Shown: positions 1-6,787, counted from the first letter of the stretch. The stretch is DNA of 13,041 bases from Desulfobacterales bacterium (GCA_020345785.1 CP070771.1:542556-555596), one strand, 5' to 3'. Notes: generated from the letters alone by a model not told the origin. Translations and numbers: made by a program.

Positions 1-1068
1 GTGTTCATTTGCGCCGCAGCGGTGCAGGCTGCGCCACCTGGATGAGCCCAGGGCGTCCATGAGGCAGCCGCCGACAAGATATATCAGGAGCACAACTATC
101 AGGATTACTTCCCGCGGGACGTCGAGGGAAGACGCCCAGTCGGCCAGTTCGAAAGGCAGCCGTGTGACGGTCAGGAACCTGCCGAAGATTACGGCGCCCG
201 TTATCAGCAAGACAACCATCGCTGATATCCGGATTGTCTCCGCAATTGCGCTGACAAACTCTTTTCTCGAAAGCTTTCTTCTGCTCAGCCCGATCAGAAA
301 AGCGCCGAAAGATCCGGCCGCCCCCGCTTCAGTGGGGGTGAACCATCCGGCATAAAGTCCGCCGATTACCAGCAGGAACAGAATCATCGCCTCAACGGCC
401 CCTGTCAAAGATATCAATTTCTCCCGCATGGAAGTCCGTGGTCCCGGCGGGCCCAGGCTGGTATTTCTCAGGCACATCAAAAAAACAGTCGCTAGAAATA
501 AGACGGTGAGAAAGACGCCCGGCACAATGCTGGCAAAGAACAGCTGGGTGATGGATTGCTCGGTTTGGACCGCAATGATGATGAGAACGACGCTTGGCGG
601 AATGACAACCCCCAGGGTGCCCCCGATGGCCACACTCCCGGTGCTCAACGCCTGGTCATAATTATATTTTTTCATTTCGGGCAGGGCAATGGTACCCATG
701 GTTGCTGAAGTTGCGGAATTTGAGCCGCAGATCGCCGCAAAACCCGCGCTGGACAAAATGGTCGTCCCCGCCAGTCCTCCCGGCAGCCTGCCCACCCACT
801 TGTAAGCGGCATTGTAGAGCCTTTCTGTAATACCGGAGTGGTAGGCCAACTGACCCATGAAAACAAACAGCGGAATGACGCTCAGCCCGTAGGATGAAAA
901 CTGGTCCCACACATTGGTGGTCAGCATGTAAATGGCCGCATCGGTGGAGATCATGTAGGCGTTGCCCAGAAACCCGGCCAGAATCATGGCGAAAGAGACG
1001 GGCATTCGCAGGGCCATTAACACGAAAAGCAGAATCAGACCCAGGATGGCAGCAGTGTTAGGACTCAT
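1..1068 (-). CDS. dctM: TRAP transporter large permease, DctM family (partial, runs off left edge)
   Basis: This is the large membrane subunit of a TRAP carboxylate/sugar-acid transporter, which forms the ion-coupled translocation path in the inner membrane. The reading frame is open for 356 codons from ATG at 1068 to base 1; DctM proteins are usually about 425 residues, so the C-terminus is missing. Family hallmarks are visible: the hydrophobic N-terminus with RMPVSFAM, the segment AAICGSNSATSATMG near residues 120-135, GGTLGVVIPPS near residues 160-170, and the later helix ending GGCLMDALG at residues 333-341. After residue 341 the translation becomes SSRWRSLHRCGANEH instead of the expected hydrophobic LILLT-type continuation, so a frameshift or sequence error near base 45 is likely. 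An AGGG Shine-Dalgarno lies 5 nt before the ATG. It is the last gene of the dctP-dctQ-dctM run. Confidence 0.93.
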   Translation of the reverse strand, partial: MSPNTAAILGLILLFVLMALRMPVSFAMILAGFLGNAYMISTDAAIYMLTTNVWDQFSSYGLSVIPLFVFMGQLAYHSGITERLYNAAYKWVGRLPGGLAGTTILSSAGFAAICGSNSATSATMGTIALPEMKKYNYDQALSTGSVAIGGTLGVVIPPSVVLIIIAVQTEQSITQLFFASIVPGVFLTVLFLATVFLMCLRNTSLGPPGPRTSMREKLISLTGAVEAMILFLLVIGGLYAGWFTPTEAGAAGSFGAFLIGLSRRKLSRKEFVSAIAETIRISAMVVLLITGAVIFGRFLTVTRLPFELADWASSLDVPREVILIVVLLIYLVGGCLMDALGSSRWRSLHRCGANEH

Positions 1069-1080
1069 CTTTTCCCTTTA

Positions 1081-1375
1081 GGCCATTTGGCCATTTTTTT
1101 AACAACATGGCGTCAGAAATTTAGGTGTCAGGTTCAAGCCCAGCCACTGGCCGGCGGAGGTGGCCAGTTTGTTCGAAAAAAGAAACTCAAAAAAGCGACT
1201 ATCGACTATCGAATAATGAATATTCCGGAGGCGGATCGAAGGAAGGTATTCCGTCAATTTTATAAAAAAGAATGAGCGTAGCGAAACCATCCTTCGAAAT
1301 TCTGCGGTTCATTATTCTGCTGTTCTGCGGTTCTCTGTTCCGTTTAGGTGAAGTTTCATGCGAGATGGCAGAATC
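1081..1375. repeat. Repeat-filled spacer between dctQ and dctM
   Basis: This ~300-bp gap holds no credible gene but several short repeats. ACTGGCC at 1146-1152 pairs with GGCCAGT at 1162-1168. CGACTAT is tandemly duplicated at 1196-1209. CGAAGGAAGG at 1237-1246 faces CCATCCTTCG at 1287-1296 as an inverted repeat with one mismatch. TTCTGCNGTTC occurs three times, at 1300, 1315 and 1323. DctQ and DctM genes normally abut or overlap, so this looks like repeat material that accumulated inside an operon. Short open frames across it (for example 1087-1275) lack a ribosome-binding site and family resemblance. Assignment to a named repeat family is not possible by eye. Confidence 0.6.
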
Positions 1376-1377
1376 GG

Positions 1378-1878
1378 CTATCCCTCATCGACACCTCCGG
1401 TAAAGGCTTTGCGACAGGATTTCAAAAAATCCACCAGCAGTGCCAGCGTCAGCCCCGCGCAACCCAGGGAGACCAGGTAAACCCATGGATAGACGATAAC
1501 TTTCATGGTCTCTGACAGCGAGCCCGTCTCCCGGAGAACGCCTGCGTAGCGAAACACATTCCAGGTCACAATCACAAACAACGCGGCCGAGATCAGGTTT
1601 ACAAGCATGCTCACTGCAACCTGCGATCGTGATCCGAGTCGCCTGGTAAAAAGGTCGATCGAAACGTGACCCTGATGGACCTGGGTGTAGCCTAGGGCGA
1701 ACGCTGTTGTCACCGCGGCCAGCCAGCCGATGGTTTCAATGGTGCCTGCCATGGGTCTGCCGAACATCCGCAACACCATTTCTCCCACCGTGACCAGTAC
1801 CATGGCGACCATGGAAAATCCCGCAACAAAGGCAAGCCACCTGTTCAGTATCGAGCTATATCGATCTAATAGACCCAC
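1378..1878 (-). CDS. dctQ: TRAP transporter small permease, DctQ family
   Basis: This is the small integral-membrane subunit of the TRAP transporter, which pairs with DctM in the inner membrane. At 166 residues it has the usual DctQ length and four hydrophobic segments, at about residues 13-36, 45-66, 86-107 and 128-150. The motif GHVSIDLF (about residues 70-77) between helices 2 and 3 is typical of the family, where an H-V-x-[VI]-[DE] pattern recurs. The start is GTG at 1878, supported by GGGAG at 1886-1890, 7 nt upstream. It follows dctP with a gap of about 160 bp and precedes dctM with a 309-bp repeat-filled gap, which is wide for this family. Identification rests on length, topology, the GHVSID motif and the flanking dctP and dctM. 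Confidence 0.9.
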   Translation of the reverse strand: MGLLDRYSSILNRWLAFVAGFSMVAMVLVTVGEMVLRMFGRPMAGTIETIGWLAAVTTAFALGYTQVHQGHVSIDLFTRRLGSRSQVAVSMLVNLISAALFVIVTWNVFRYAGVLRETGSLSETMKVIVYPWVYLVSLGCAGLTLALLVDFLKSCRKAFTGGVDEG

Positions 1879-1885
1879 AATATAT

Positions 1886-1890
1886 CTCCC
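1886..1890 (-). promoter_or_regulatory. Ribosome-binding site of dctQ deciding a GTG start
   Basis: On the minus strand GGGAG lies 7 nt before GTG at 1878, and no ATG with a comparable site is nearby. This supports a GTG start for the small permease. Confidence 0.6.
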
Positions 1891-2037
1891 GCATCTTTCA
1901 GGTCGTCAACCAACCGTTGGGTATCCCGGCCGACCCGGCGTCAACCGGAGGTCTTTCCCCGCGCCATTCTTTTCTCCTCAAACAGATTGGAAGCGCAAAA
2001 CAGGGTACCGGCGACGATGACACGACCGATTTACCCG

Positions 2038-3084
2038 CTATTTGTATTCCTGGACGTACTTGTCTCGTATCTGCCGCAGACGCTCGAGAAATTTTTCCGC
2101 CGGCAGACCTTTGGCTGCCATCTCTTTTAGCCAGGCGTCTACCATCGGCGCCAGTCGGGCATCCCATTGCGCTTTTTCAGCGTCCGACAGCTTGTGGATC
2201 TGAAGGTTGTAATTTTTCTGCGACCAGGCCAGCGCTTCTCCCACGTTCTGTTGGTCGTGATACTGCCCCGTCCATAGGGCCATCTCGCGCGCAAGGTCGT
2301 CGATGACCTTTTTTACCGAAGCGGGAAGGCGGTCCCATTTTTTCTTGTCCATCACCGCGGCAAATGTCACGACCACGGTGGGATATTCCGTCACGTGGTG
2401 CAGGAGTTCGGCGAGTTTGAAGTCTTTTAACACCTCGCGGGATGTCATGGTTCCGTCGATGACCCCGGTCTGGACCGATTCCGGCACCTGGGGCATGGGC
2501 ATCCCGACAGGCGCCGCGCCCAGGGCCTTCAAAACAGGCACACCCGTGCCGGCCGCCCGCAGTTTCATGCCTTTTAGATCCTCCAGATTTTCCACTGGAT
2601 CCCTGGATTGGATATGCCCGGGCTCCGTCGTAAACATGGTGATGATTTTAAATTTGTCGTATTCGGCGGGTTGGAATTCCATCATCAGATCGAGCAGCGT
2701 AAGGCTGGCAACGGTGGCACTCGGGAACTTTACGGGCAGGGCGACTCCTGAGGTGAGGGGGAATCGACCCGGGTCGTACGAGGGGGAGCCCAGGCCGATA
2801 TCGGCTACCCCGCTCAATACACCGTCATACATATCTCTGGCTCCCAGGAGGGTACCTCCGGGGAAGGTCTGGACCTTGACCAGTCCATTCGTGCGTTTTT
2901 CGATTTCCATGGCCCACTGCGCCATCTGCTTGCCGGGGAACGTAATGGCCGGGGCAAAAAATGCATAAGTGAGTTTGATAGGTTTATCCTTGGCGTGGGC
3001 CTGCTGCCCAAAACCGGCGCTGCATACAAGGGCTGCAGCGACCCCTATGACTACAATAAGCGATATCCGGCGTTTGGTTTTCAT
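2038..3084 (-). CDS. dctP: TRAP transporter substrate-binding protein, DctP family
   Basis: This is the periplasmic solute receptor of the TRAP system; it captures a carboxylate-bearing substrate and delivers it to DctQM. The 348-residue length is normal. The N-terminus is a classic Sec signal (MKTKRR, then a hydrophobic core at residues 8-25) with likely cleavage after AHA at residues 29-31. Cys21 does not sit in a good lipobox. The mature protein starts with the family pattern IKLTYAFFAPA and has KLRAAG at 174-179, whose Arg176 is at the position of the conserved arginine that salt-bridges the substrate carboxylate in DctP proteins. GVIDGTMTS (207-215) matches the usual GxVDGxx region. AGGAG at 3090-3094 lies 5 nt before the ATG. 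It heads the TRAP genes, 209 bp after the dehydrogenase gene, so it may have its own promoter. The substrate is not deducible; the neighbours favour a sugar acid, hydroxy acid or amino-acid conjugate. Confidence 0.95.
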   Translation of the reverse strand: MKTKRRISLIVVIGVAAALVCSAGFGQQAHAKDKPIKLTYAFFAPAITFPGKQMAQWAMEIEKRTNGLVKVQTFPGGTLLGARDMYDGVLSGVADIGLGSPSYDPGRFPLTSGVALPVKFPSATVASLTLLDLMMEFQPAEYDKFKIITMFTTEPGHIQSRDPVENLEDLKGMKLRAAGTGVPVLKALGAAPVGMPMPQVPESVQTGVIDGTMTSREVLKDFKLAELLHHVTEYPTVVVTFAAVMDKKKWDRLPASVKKVIDDLAREMALWTGQYHDQQNVGEALAWSQKNYNLQIHKLSDAEKAQWDARLAPMVDAWLKEMAAKGLPAEKFLERLRQIRDKYVQEYK

Positions 3085-3121
3085 GGCATCTCCTTTCTTA
3101 TGGGTGGGGTATTAGTTACTG

Positions 3122-3147
3122 AAAAATTGAAGCCCCACGGTCTGGGG
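3122..3147 (-). terminator. Possible weak intrinsic terminator upstream of dctP
   Basis: Read on the minus strand, CCCCA and TGGGG arms (3133-3147, 5-nt loop) are followed after a few bases by a short T run (ATTTTT). The stem is only 5 bp and the T run is displaced, so this is a weak candidate. It would separate the dehydrogenase gene from dctP. Confidence 0.25.
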
Positions 3148-3189
3148 GATAAAGATTTGTGACTCTGCTTTATGATTTAAGACACTGAT

Positions 3190-3240
3190 CAAAATCCGAA
3201 GCACGAAATCCGAATTTCGAATTTACGAAAATCTGTTGTT
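3190..3240. repeat. Short AAATCCGAA-type intergenic repeat
   Basis: RAAATCCGAA occurs twice, at 3191-3200 and 3205-3214, followed by a TTCGAATT segment in an otherwise gene-free 209-bp gap. I associate such AATCCGAA/TTCGAA-rich spacers with Desulfobacterales and related genomes, but this is from memory. No protein-coding signal is present. Confidence 0.4.
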
Positions 3241-3293
3241 AAGTTACCCCTTCCAGGGTTATTCCAAAGTCTTGTCTTCCGGGCCAGGCTTCT

Positions 3294-4304
3294 TTACTCC
3301 TGCGGTTTGCTACCTCCAATTCCACCGGCGAAATTTAAATATTTGGATCGCCCGTACAGGCGCAGCAGTTCAACGAATCCCATGTATTTAGTATTGAACA
3401 GGGCGCGGGTGTCGACATCTGTGTAATCATAGAATCCTTTGCCCGTCCTGGGTCCCGTTTCGGCCCTGTCCATTTTCTCTCCAACCAGACGGGGCGGTTT
3501 GAAATGCTCGCCGCCCAGTTTTTTATGGAGGTACTCACCGGCGTGGAAGAGGATGTCGACACCGCCCAGGTCCACGAACTCGATCAGGCCCATAACGCCC
3601 AGACGAAATCCGAATCCGGCCTTGATGGCCGTATCGATTTCCTCCGCAGCCGTCACGCCTTCCTCCAGGATGCGAATCGCCTCGTTCATGGCCGCGGCCT
3701 GAATTCTCGGCACGATGAACCCGGGACTTGTCCTCATCTTTACCGGTATTTTCCCGATGTCCCGCAGGAAGTCGCACATCCTGACAGGCGCCCAGGCGTG
3801 GGTTTGCTCGCCGTGGGCGACCTCCACCAGGGGGATCAGAAAAGCCGGGTTCAACCAATGGGCGCACACGACGTTGCCGGGTCTGGAGCAGACCTCCCAG
3901 AAAACATCGAGGTGAAACGTCGATGTGGCGGATGCGATGACAGCCTGTTCATTCATGAGGGGGCCGATTGACCGGTAAAACTCCTGTTTTATTGCAACCT
4001 TCTCCGGGAGCGCTTCAAACACGAACGAACACCCGGCAATGGCCTCATTCAGGCCGCTTACAAGCTCGAGGTCTCCGATAAGCGATGCGGCATCTCCAGC
4101 AAGCATCCCGAGCCCGTCCAATAGTTCCAGGTTCGCTCCGACTTCGTGGCGCGCACCCTCCAGACGCGCGGTCTCTTGGCCGGGTGGCCGTTTTTTCGTA
4201 TCGATCAGGTTGACCGTGTGACCTTGATTTGCCATCAGCACTGCAGTTGCAATGCCGACGCCCATCCGGCCCGGACCTATGATGGCGATTGAGTCTGCTG
4301 TCAT
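3294..4304 (-). CDS. 3-hydroxyacyl-CoA dehydrogenase family NAD-dependent dehydrogenase
   Basis: The predicted role is NAD-linked oxidation or reduction at the beta-hydroxyl of an acyl-CoA or a related beta-hydroxy acid in the cytoplasm. The 336-residue protein has an N-terminal Rossmann domain (IIGPGRMGVGIA, glycines 10, 12 and 15) and a C-terminal helical domain ending in GKGFYDY (288-294). Catalytic positions can be matched: Ser128 in ATSTF, His149 in HWLNPAFLIPLVEV, Glu161 in the same block. The Asn normally found in PGFIVNR is Pro199 (PGFIVPR), a change I recall from a recognised 3-hydroxybutyryl-CoA-dehydrogenase-like subgroup. About 40 residues follow GFYDY, longer than in short paralogues. 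I chose ATG at 4304 because GGGGG (4312-4316) lies 7 nt upstream; a TTG at 4331 would add nine unlikely residues. It follows the opine dehydrogenase gene by 27 bp, so co-translation is likely. L-gulonate 3-dehydrogenase or carnitine-dehydrogenase-like activity is an alternative. Confidence 0.88.
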   Translation of the reverse strand: MTADSIAIIGPGRMGVGIATAVLMANQGHTVNLIDTKKRPPGQETARLEGARHEVGANLELLDGLGMLAGDAASLIGDLELVSGLNEAIAGCSFVFEALPEKVAIKQEFYRSIGPLMNEQAVIASATSTFHLDVFWEVCSRPGNVVCAHWLNPAFLIPLVEVAHGEQTHAWAPVRMCDFLRDIGKIPVKMRTSPGFIVPRIQAAAMNEAIRILEEGVTAAEEIDTAIKAGFGFRLGVMGLIEFVDLGGVDILFHAGEYLHKKLGGEHFKPPRLVGEKMDRAETGPRTGKGFYDYTDVDTRALFNTKYMGFVELLRLYGRSKYLNFAGGIGGSKPQE

Positions 4305-4311
4305 GCTTGCA

Positions 4312-4316
4312 CCCCC
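4312..4316 (-). promoter_or_regulatory. Ribosome-binding site fixing the start of the 3-hydroxyacyl-CoA dehydrogenase gene
   Basis: A run of five G on the minus strand sits 7 nt before ATG at 4304, within the 27-bp gap after the upstream stop codon. It argues against the longer TTG-initiated frame, whose start would lie immediately beside that stop. Confidence 0.5.
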
Positions 4317-4331
4317 AAAATTTTTGCGCAA

Positions 4332-5447
4332 TCAGGGTCTTACAAAACCATGCTCCGGTCCGTCATCGAAGCCCTGCCACACTAGGGTGGTCAGCTCCTC
4401 GACCGACAGATCACCAACACCCAAAGTTTCAAGTGTTCGACCGGTTTTTCTGAAATCCTCCCCGCAAATGGCGCCGATAAGGGTCAGCAATGCATCCGCA
4501 ATAGGGGTCTCCATGCGGCATAAATCTCCGACGGAGGCCATCAGGGCGAGGTTACACTTTACGTCTTCCACAATGTAACGGTGTTCGAAATTTAAACTTT
4601 CCCGCCACTTTTCGCTCTTTACCAGATCGGTGTGAGCCTTTTTTCCATACATCCATTCTGCGTCGCCGGCAGGATTGTAGTGATCTTCAAAGGGATAATG
4701 GTGAGAGTCATATCCCAGTATCTTCCTGAGTGCTATGCGCTCGGCGTCATGGGCGAGTACAAGCTTTTTCACGGACTGGGTCGTACCCTCGTTATGGATA
4801 TCCCACGCAGGAAAATGCTCAATCGCTCCGGTATTAAGAAGAAACAGGACGGAGTGGATGATGGGGCCGACGTTGAGAAGTGCAACCGACAGGGCGTTTT
4901 CAACAGGGTGGGCTGCCGGATAAAGGCCGGTTAGCCGTTCTAAAACCTGTTTGGTGTTGCGCGCCGGGAATACGCCTACCGGCAAATGGGCGGCCAAACC
5001 GCTCACCTGAACCTTTGTGGGTTCCACCTTGCGGGTGAGATACGGCAAGGTACCCGGTTCTGCATAACTGAGGTCGGTCCGCCGGCCTTCGGCACGCAAC
5101 GTTTTTTCAAACACAAGCGGGCCAAGTGATCCCGGCGAGAGGAATACCACCTGGCCATTTTCCAGGTGCGCTGCTAACACCGAGGCCCGTTTGGCCTGGG
5201 TGTAGGCCGGATCAGTGCATAATATCACCTCGGCCCCTTTTACGACTTCGGCCGGATCATCCGATACCAGTTCCAGCCGGGCTTCTCCGGTTCTACCTAA
5301 CCCCTCTAGGAGGATGGTGCCCTGGCGATATAACTCGGCGTGCTTTTGCTTTACACCAGGCCACATCCTGACGCTGTGTCCGGCGAGCGCGCAATCACCC
5401 GCCATGGTGTACGATCCATTACCACCTCCGACGACCGCTATCTTCAT
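4332..5447 (-). CDS. NAD(P)-dependent octopine/nopaline (opine) dehydrogenase family protein
   Basis: Members reductively condense an amino acid with a 2-oxo acid, or run the reverse oxidation, using NAD(P)H in the cytoplasm. The 371-residue protein opens with a Rossmann fold (MKIAVVGGGNGS, glycines 7-11) and continues into the helical octopine-dehydrogenase domain. His198 (NVGPIIHS) and Asp295 (VEDVKCNL) align with the His/Asp catalytic pair described for opine dehydrogenases. EGTTQSVKKL (220-229), AHDAERIALRKILG and the C-terminal GRTLETLGVGDLSVEEL are also family-like. ATG at 5447 places the Rossmann strand at the very N-terminus as usual. A GTG at 5456 (reading MHRMKIAVV) has the better ribosome site, AGGA 6 nt upstream, and may be the true start. 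The gene lies 27 bp before the 3-hydroxyacyl-CoA dehydrogenase gene and is co-directional with the TRAP genes, suggesting a role in metabolising the imported compound. The real substrate of such bacterial homologues is often unknown. Confidence 0.88.
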   Translation of the reverse strand: MKIAVVGGGNGSYTMAGDCALAGHSVRMWPGVKQKHAELYRQGTILLEGLGRTGEARLELVSDDPAEVVKGAEVILCTDPAYTQAKRASVLAAHLENGQVVFLSPGSLGPLVFEKTLRAEGRRTDLSYAEPGTLPYLTRKVEPTKVQVSGLAAHLPVGVFPARNTKQVLERLTGLYPAAHPVENALSVALLNVGPIIHSVLFLLNTGAIEHFPAWDIHNEGTTQSVKKLVLAHDAERIALRKILGYDSHHYPFEDHYNPAGDAEWMYGKKAHTDLVKSEKWRESLNFEHRYIVEDVKCNLALMASVGDLCRMETPIADALLTLIGAICGEDFRKTGRTLETLGVGDLSVEELTTLVWQGFDDGPEHGFVRP

Positions 5448-5574
5448 TCTGTGCACATGCCATCCTTTCGCTGACACATCTCATTTTGTCCGATCAAAAA
5501 GGGACTCATTTGTGATAAGTGAACTGGTTATCGGTTGTCAAGGAATTAATGCGCGGCAGACTCGGCCATTTGGC

Positions 5575-6336
5575 TCATAATTCAAAACATCGAAAGTAGT
5601 CTTTGACGAACTCGTTGGCCGGATGGTTTTGTATCTCCGAGGGGCTGTCGACCTGGATGATTTTGCCGTCCTGCATGATGGCGATTCTATCTGCCATGGA
5701 AAAAGCCTCGGACAAGTTGTGGCTCACATAAAGGGTGATCGATTCCATTTTTTCATGGTATTCCTTCAGTTCACGCCGAAGCGTGAGACGGCGCGGAGGA
5801 TCCACATGTGCGAAAGGCTCGTCCAGCAATAATATCCTGGGTATGATGGTCAACGCTCTGCCGATGCCGACCATTTGCTTTTGACCGACGGACAACTGAT
5901 CCGGCTTGCGGGGAAACAGATTCTTTGCAATGCCTAATCGTTTGGCAATGAGGTCGGCGGTTTCTTCAATGGATTGCGGTAATTGTTTGCGAAGTCGCAT
6001 GCCGAAACTCAGGTTGCTCGACATATTCCTGTGAAAAACCCGCATGTGCGGCCAGAGCGCGTGTTCCTGAAAAACCATGCGCACGCCTCGTTTCGACGGT
6101 TCCACATCATCCATACAATTGCCCTGGATGTAGATGTGGCCTTCATCCAACTTCTCGACACCGGCGACTAACCGCAGCAAGGTCGTTTTGCCGCATCCGG
6201 AGGGGCCCACTATTGCTATGAATTCCCGATTTTCGACCTCCAGACTCACACGGTTAACTGCAATGATCGAGTCATACCTTTTGGTGACCCCATCCAAAAT
6301 AAGCGCTTTTTGGTGGAAGATATTCGTTCGTCGCAT
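5575..6336 (-). CDS. ABC transporter ATP-binding protein, orphan with degenerate signature
   Basis: The fold is that of the ATPase subunit of an importer-type ABC transporter. The 253-residue protein has Walker A GPSGCGKT (44-51), Q-loop Gln90 in VFQEHALWPHM, Walker B ILLLDE (168-173, with Asp172 and Glu173) and the switch His206 in YVSHN. The signature is LSVGQ (148-152) rather than LSGGQ and is followed by KQMVGIGRAL instead of the usual QQRVAIARAL; the D-loop is HVDP rather than the common NLDA. An apparent short insertion (FHRNMSS, 101-107) interrupts the region that usually reads TVYxNIxFGL. No TOBE domain follows, so the length suits a short NitT/Tau- or polyamine-like ATPase. No ABC permease or binding protein is encoded in the window. 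The start at ATG 6336 lacks a clear ribosome site; the frame is open upstream to a GTG at 6420, but those residues do not look like ABC sequence. It is first in the minus-strand run, 127 bp from the opine dehydrogenase gene. Confidence 0.88.
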   Translation of the reverse strand: MRRTNIFHQKALILDGVTKRYDSIIAVNRVSLEVENREFIAIVGPSGCGKTTLLRLVAGVEKLDEGHIYIQGNCMDDVEPSKRGVRMVFQEHALWPHMRVFHRNMSSNLSFGMRLRKQLPQSIEETADLIAKRLGIAKNLFPRKPDQLSVGQKQMVGIGRALTIIPRILLLDEPFAHVDPPRRLTLRRELKEYHEKMESITLYVSHNLSEAFSMADRIAIMQDGKIIQVDSPSEIQNHPANEFVKDYFRCFEL

Positions 6337-6434
6337 TTTGATAAGCGTGAATAAAGTTGGGCAATACACAACACAAGTTGCGTGATGTGCCAGGAGGCCC
6401 ACAAGTGTTGAAGCACACACTTCCCAGGACTGAG

Positions 6435-6456
6435 TAACGAAGATCGGTCTTCGTTA
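6435..6456. repeat. Perfect 22-bp palindrome with 9-bp arms, candidate operator
   Basis: TAACGAAGA at 6435-6443 and TCTTCGTTA at 6448-6456 are exact reverse complements around a TCGG centre. It lies about 100 bp upstream of the ABC ATPase start and about 340 bp upstream of the 2-hydroxyacid dehydrogenase. No T run follows on either strand, which argues against a terminator. The dyad in a divergent spacer fits a dimeric regulator site, but no regulator gene is in the window. Confidence 0.45.
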
Positions 6457-6599
6457 AGACTTCGGCGCGGCTGACTGAGAATAGAATCGGGACGATGATA
6501 GCAGTATCAAGCTCAGTCCCCAGTCCTCAGCACTTTTTCCTATTTTTACGCAATTTGATCGCAAATGTCCAGTACCGGATTCATCGGACCTGGGAACAA

Positions 6600-6628
6600 T
6601 TGTTTTTTTCACAGGCAAATGGTATAAA
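6600..6628 (+). promoter_or_regulatory. Candidate sigma70-type promoter for the plus-strand genes
   Basis: TTGTTT at 6600-6605 and TATAAA at 6623-6628 are separated by exactly 17 bp, close to the TTGACA/TATAAT consensus. An AACAATTGTT palindrome (6595-6604) overlaps the -35 box. The implied leader to the ATG at 6797 is about 160 nt and includes the 6669-6688 hairpin. Confidence 0.45.
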
Positions 6629-6657
6629 GTTCGACATATGGCAAATTGTTCTGACTT

Positions 6658-6768
6658 CATTCATAAGCCACCCCGACCTGTCGGGGTGAGAATTGAAAAG
6701 GTTTTACCATTACCGTGGGCGCATGTTTCGTTGGTCCAAACTTAAACGATGCCGGTCGCTTATGAATG
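6658..6768. repeat. 11-bp inverted repeat enclosing a GC hairpin in the leader
   Basis: CATTCATAAGC (6658-6668) and GCTTATGAATG (6758-6768) are exact reverse complements 89 bp apart. Directly inside the left arm is a compact hairpin, CACCCCGAC/GTCGGGGTG with a 2-nt centre (6669-6688). The 111-bp unit resembles a small non-autonomous element, or a leader RNA that can form a long stem. No target-site duplication was identified. An ATG at 6749 inside the unit has no ribosome site and was not used as a start. Confidence 0.4.
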
Positions 6769-6783
6769 GAGCAGTCATCAACA

Positions 6784-6787
6784 CAGG
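6784..6787 (+). promoter_or_regulatory. Ribosome-binding site deciding the 2-hydroxyacid dehydrogenase start
   Basis: AGGA lies about 9 nt before ATG at 6797. The in-frame ATG at 6749 has no such site and would add 16 residues unlike the family and overlap the inverted-repeat unit. Confidence 0.55.

Noticed and set aside
662..910. Minus-strand open frame of 82 codons
   Set aside because: It is an out-of-frame shadow inside dctM, whose correct frame shows clear TRAP permease motifs across the same bases.
1087..1290. Overlapping open frames on both strands of the dctQ-dctM spacer
   Set aside because: They have no ribosome sites and no family resemblance, and are built from the short repeats of the spacer.
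2303..2968. 221-codon plus-strand frame
   Set aside because: It is antisense to dctP, which has a signal peptide and family motifs; the antisense product is Ser/Thr/Pro/Gly-rich noise.
4305..4331. TTG-initiated extension of the 3-hydroxyacyl-CoA dehydrogenase
   Set aside because: The TTG follows the upstream stop codon directly, and the added residues lie before the Rossmann strand; the ATG at 4304 has a G-rich ribosome site at good spacing.
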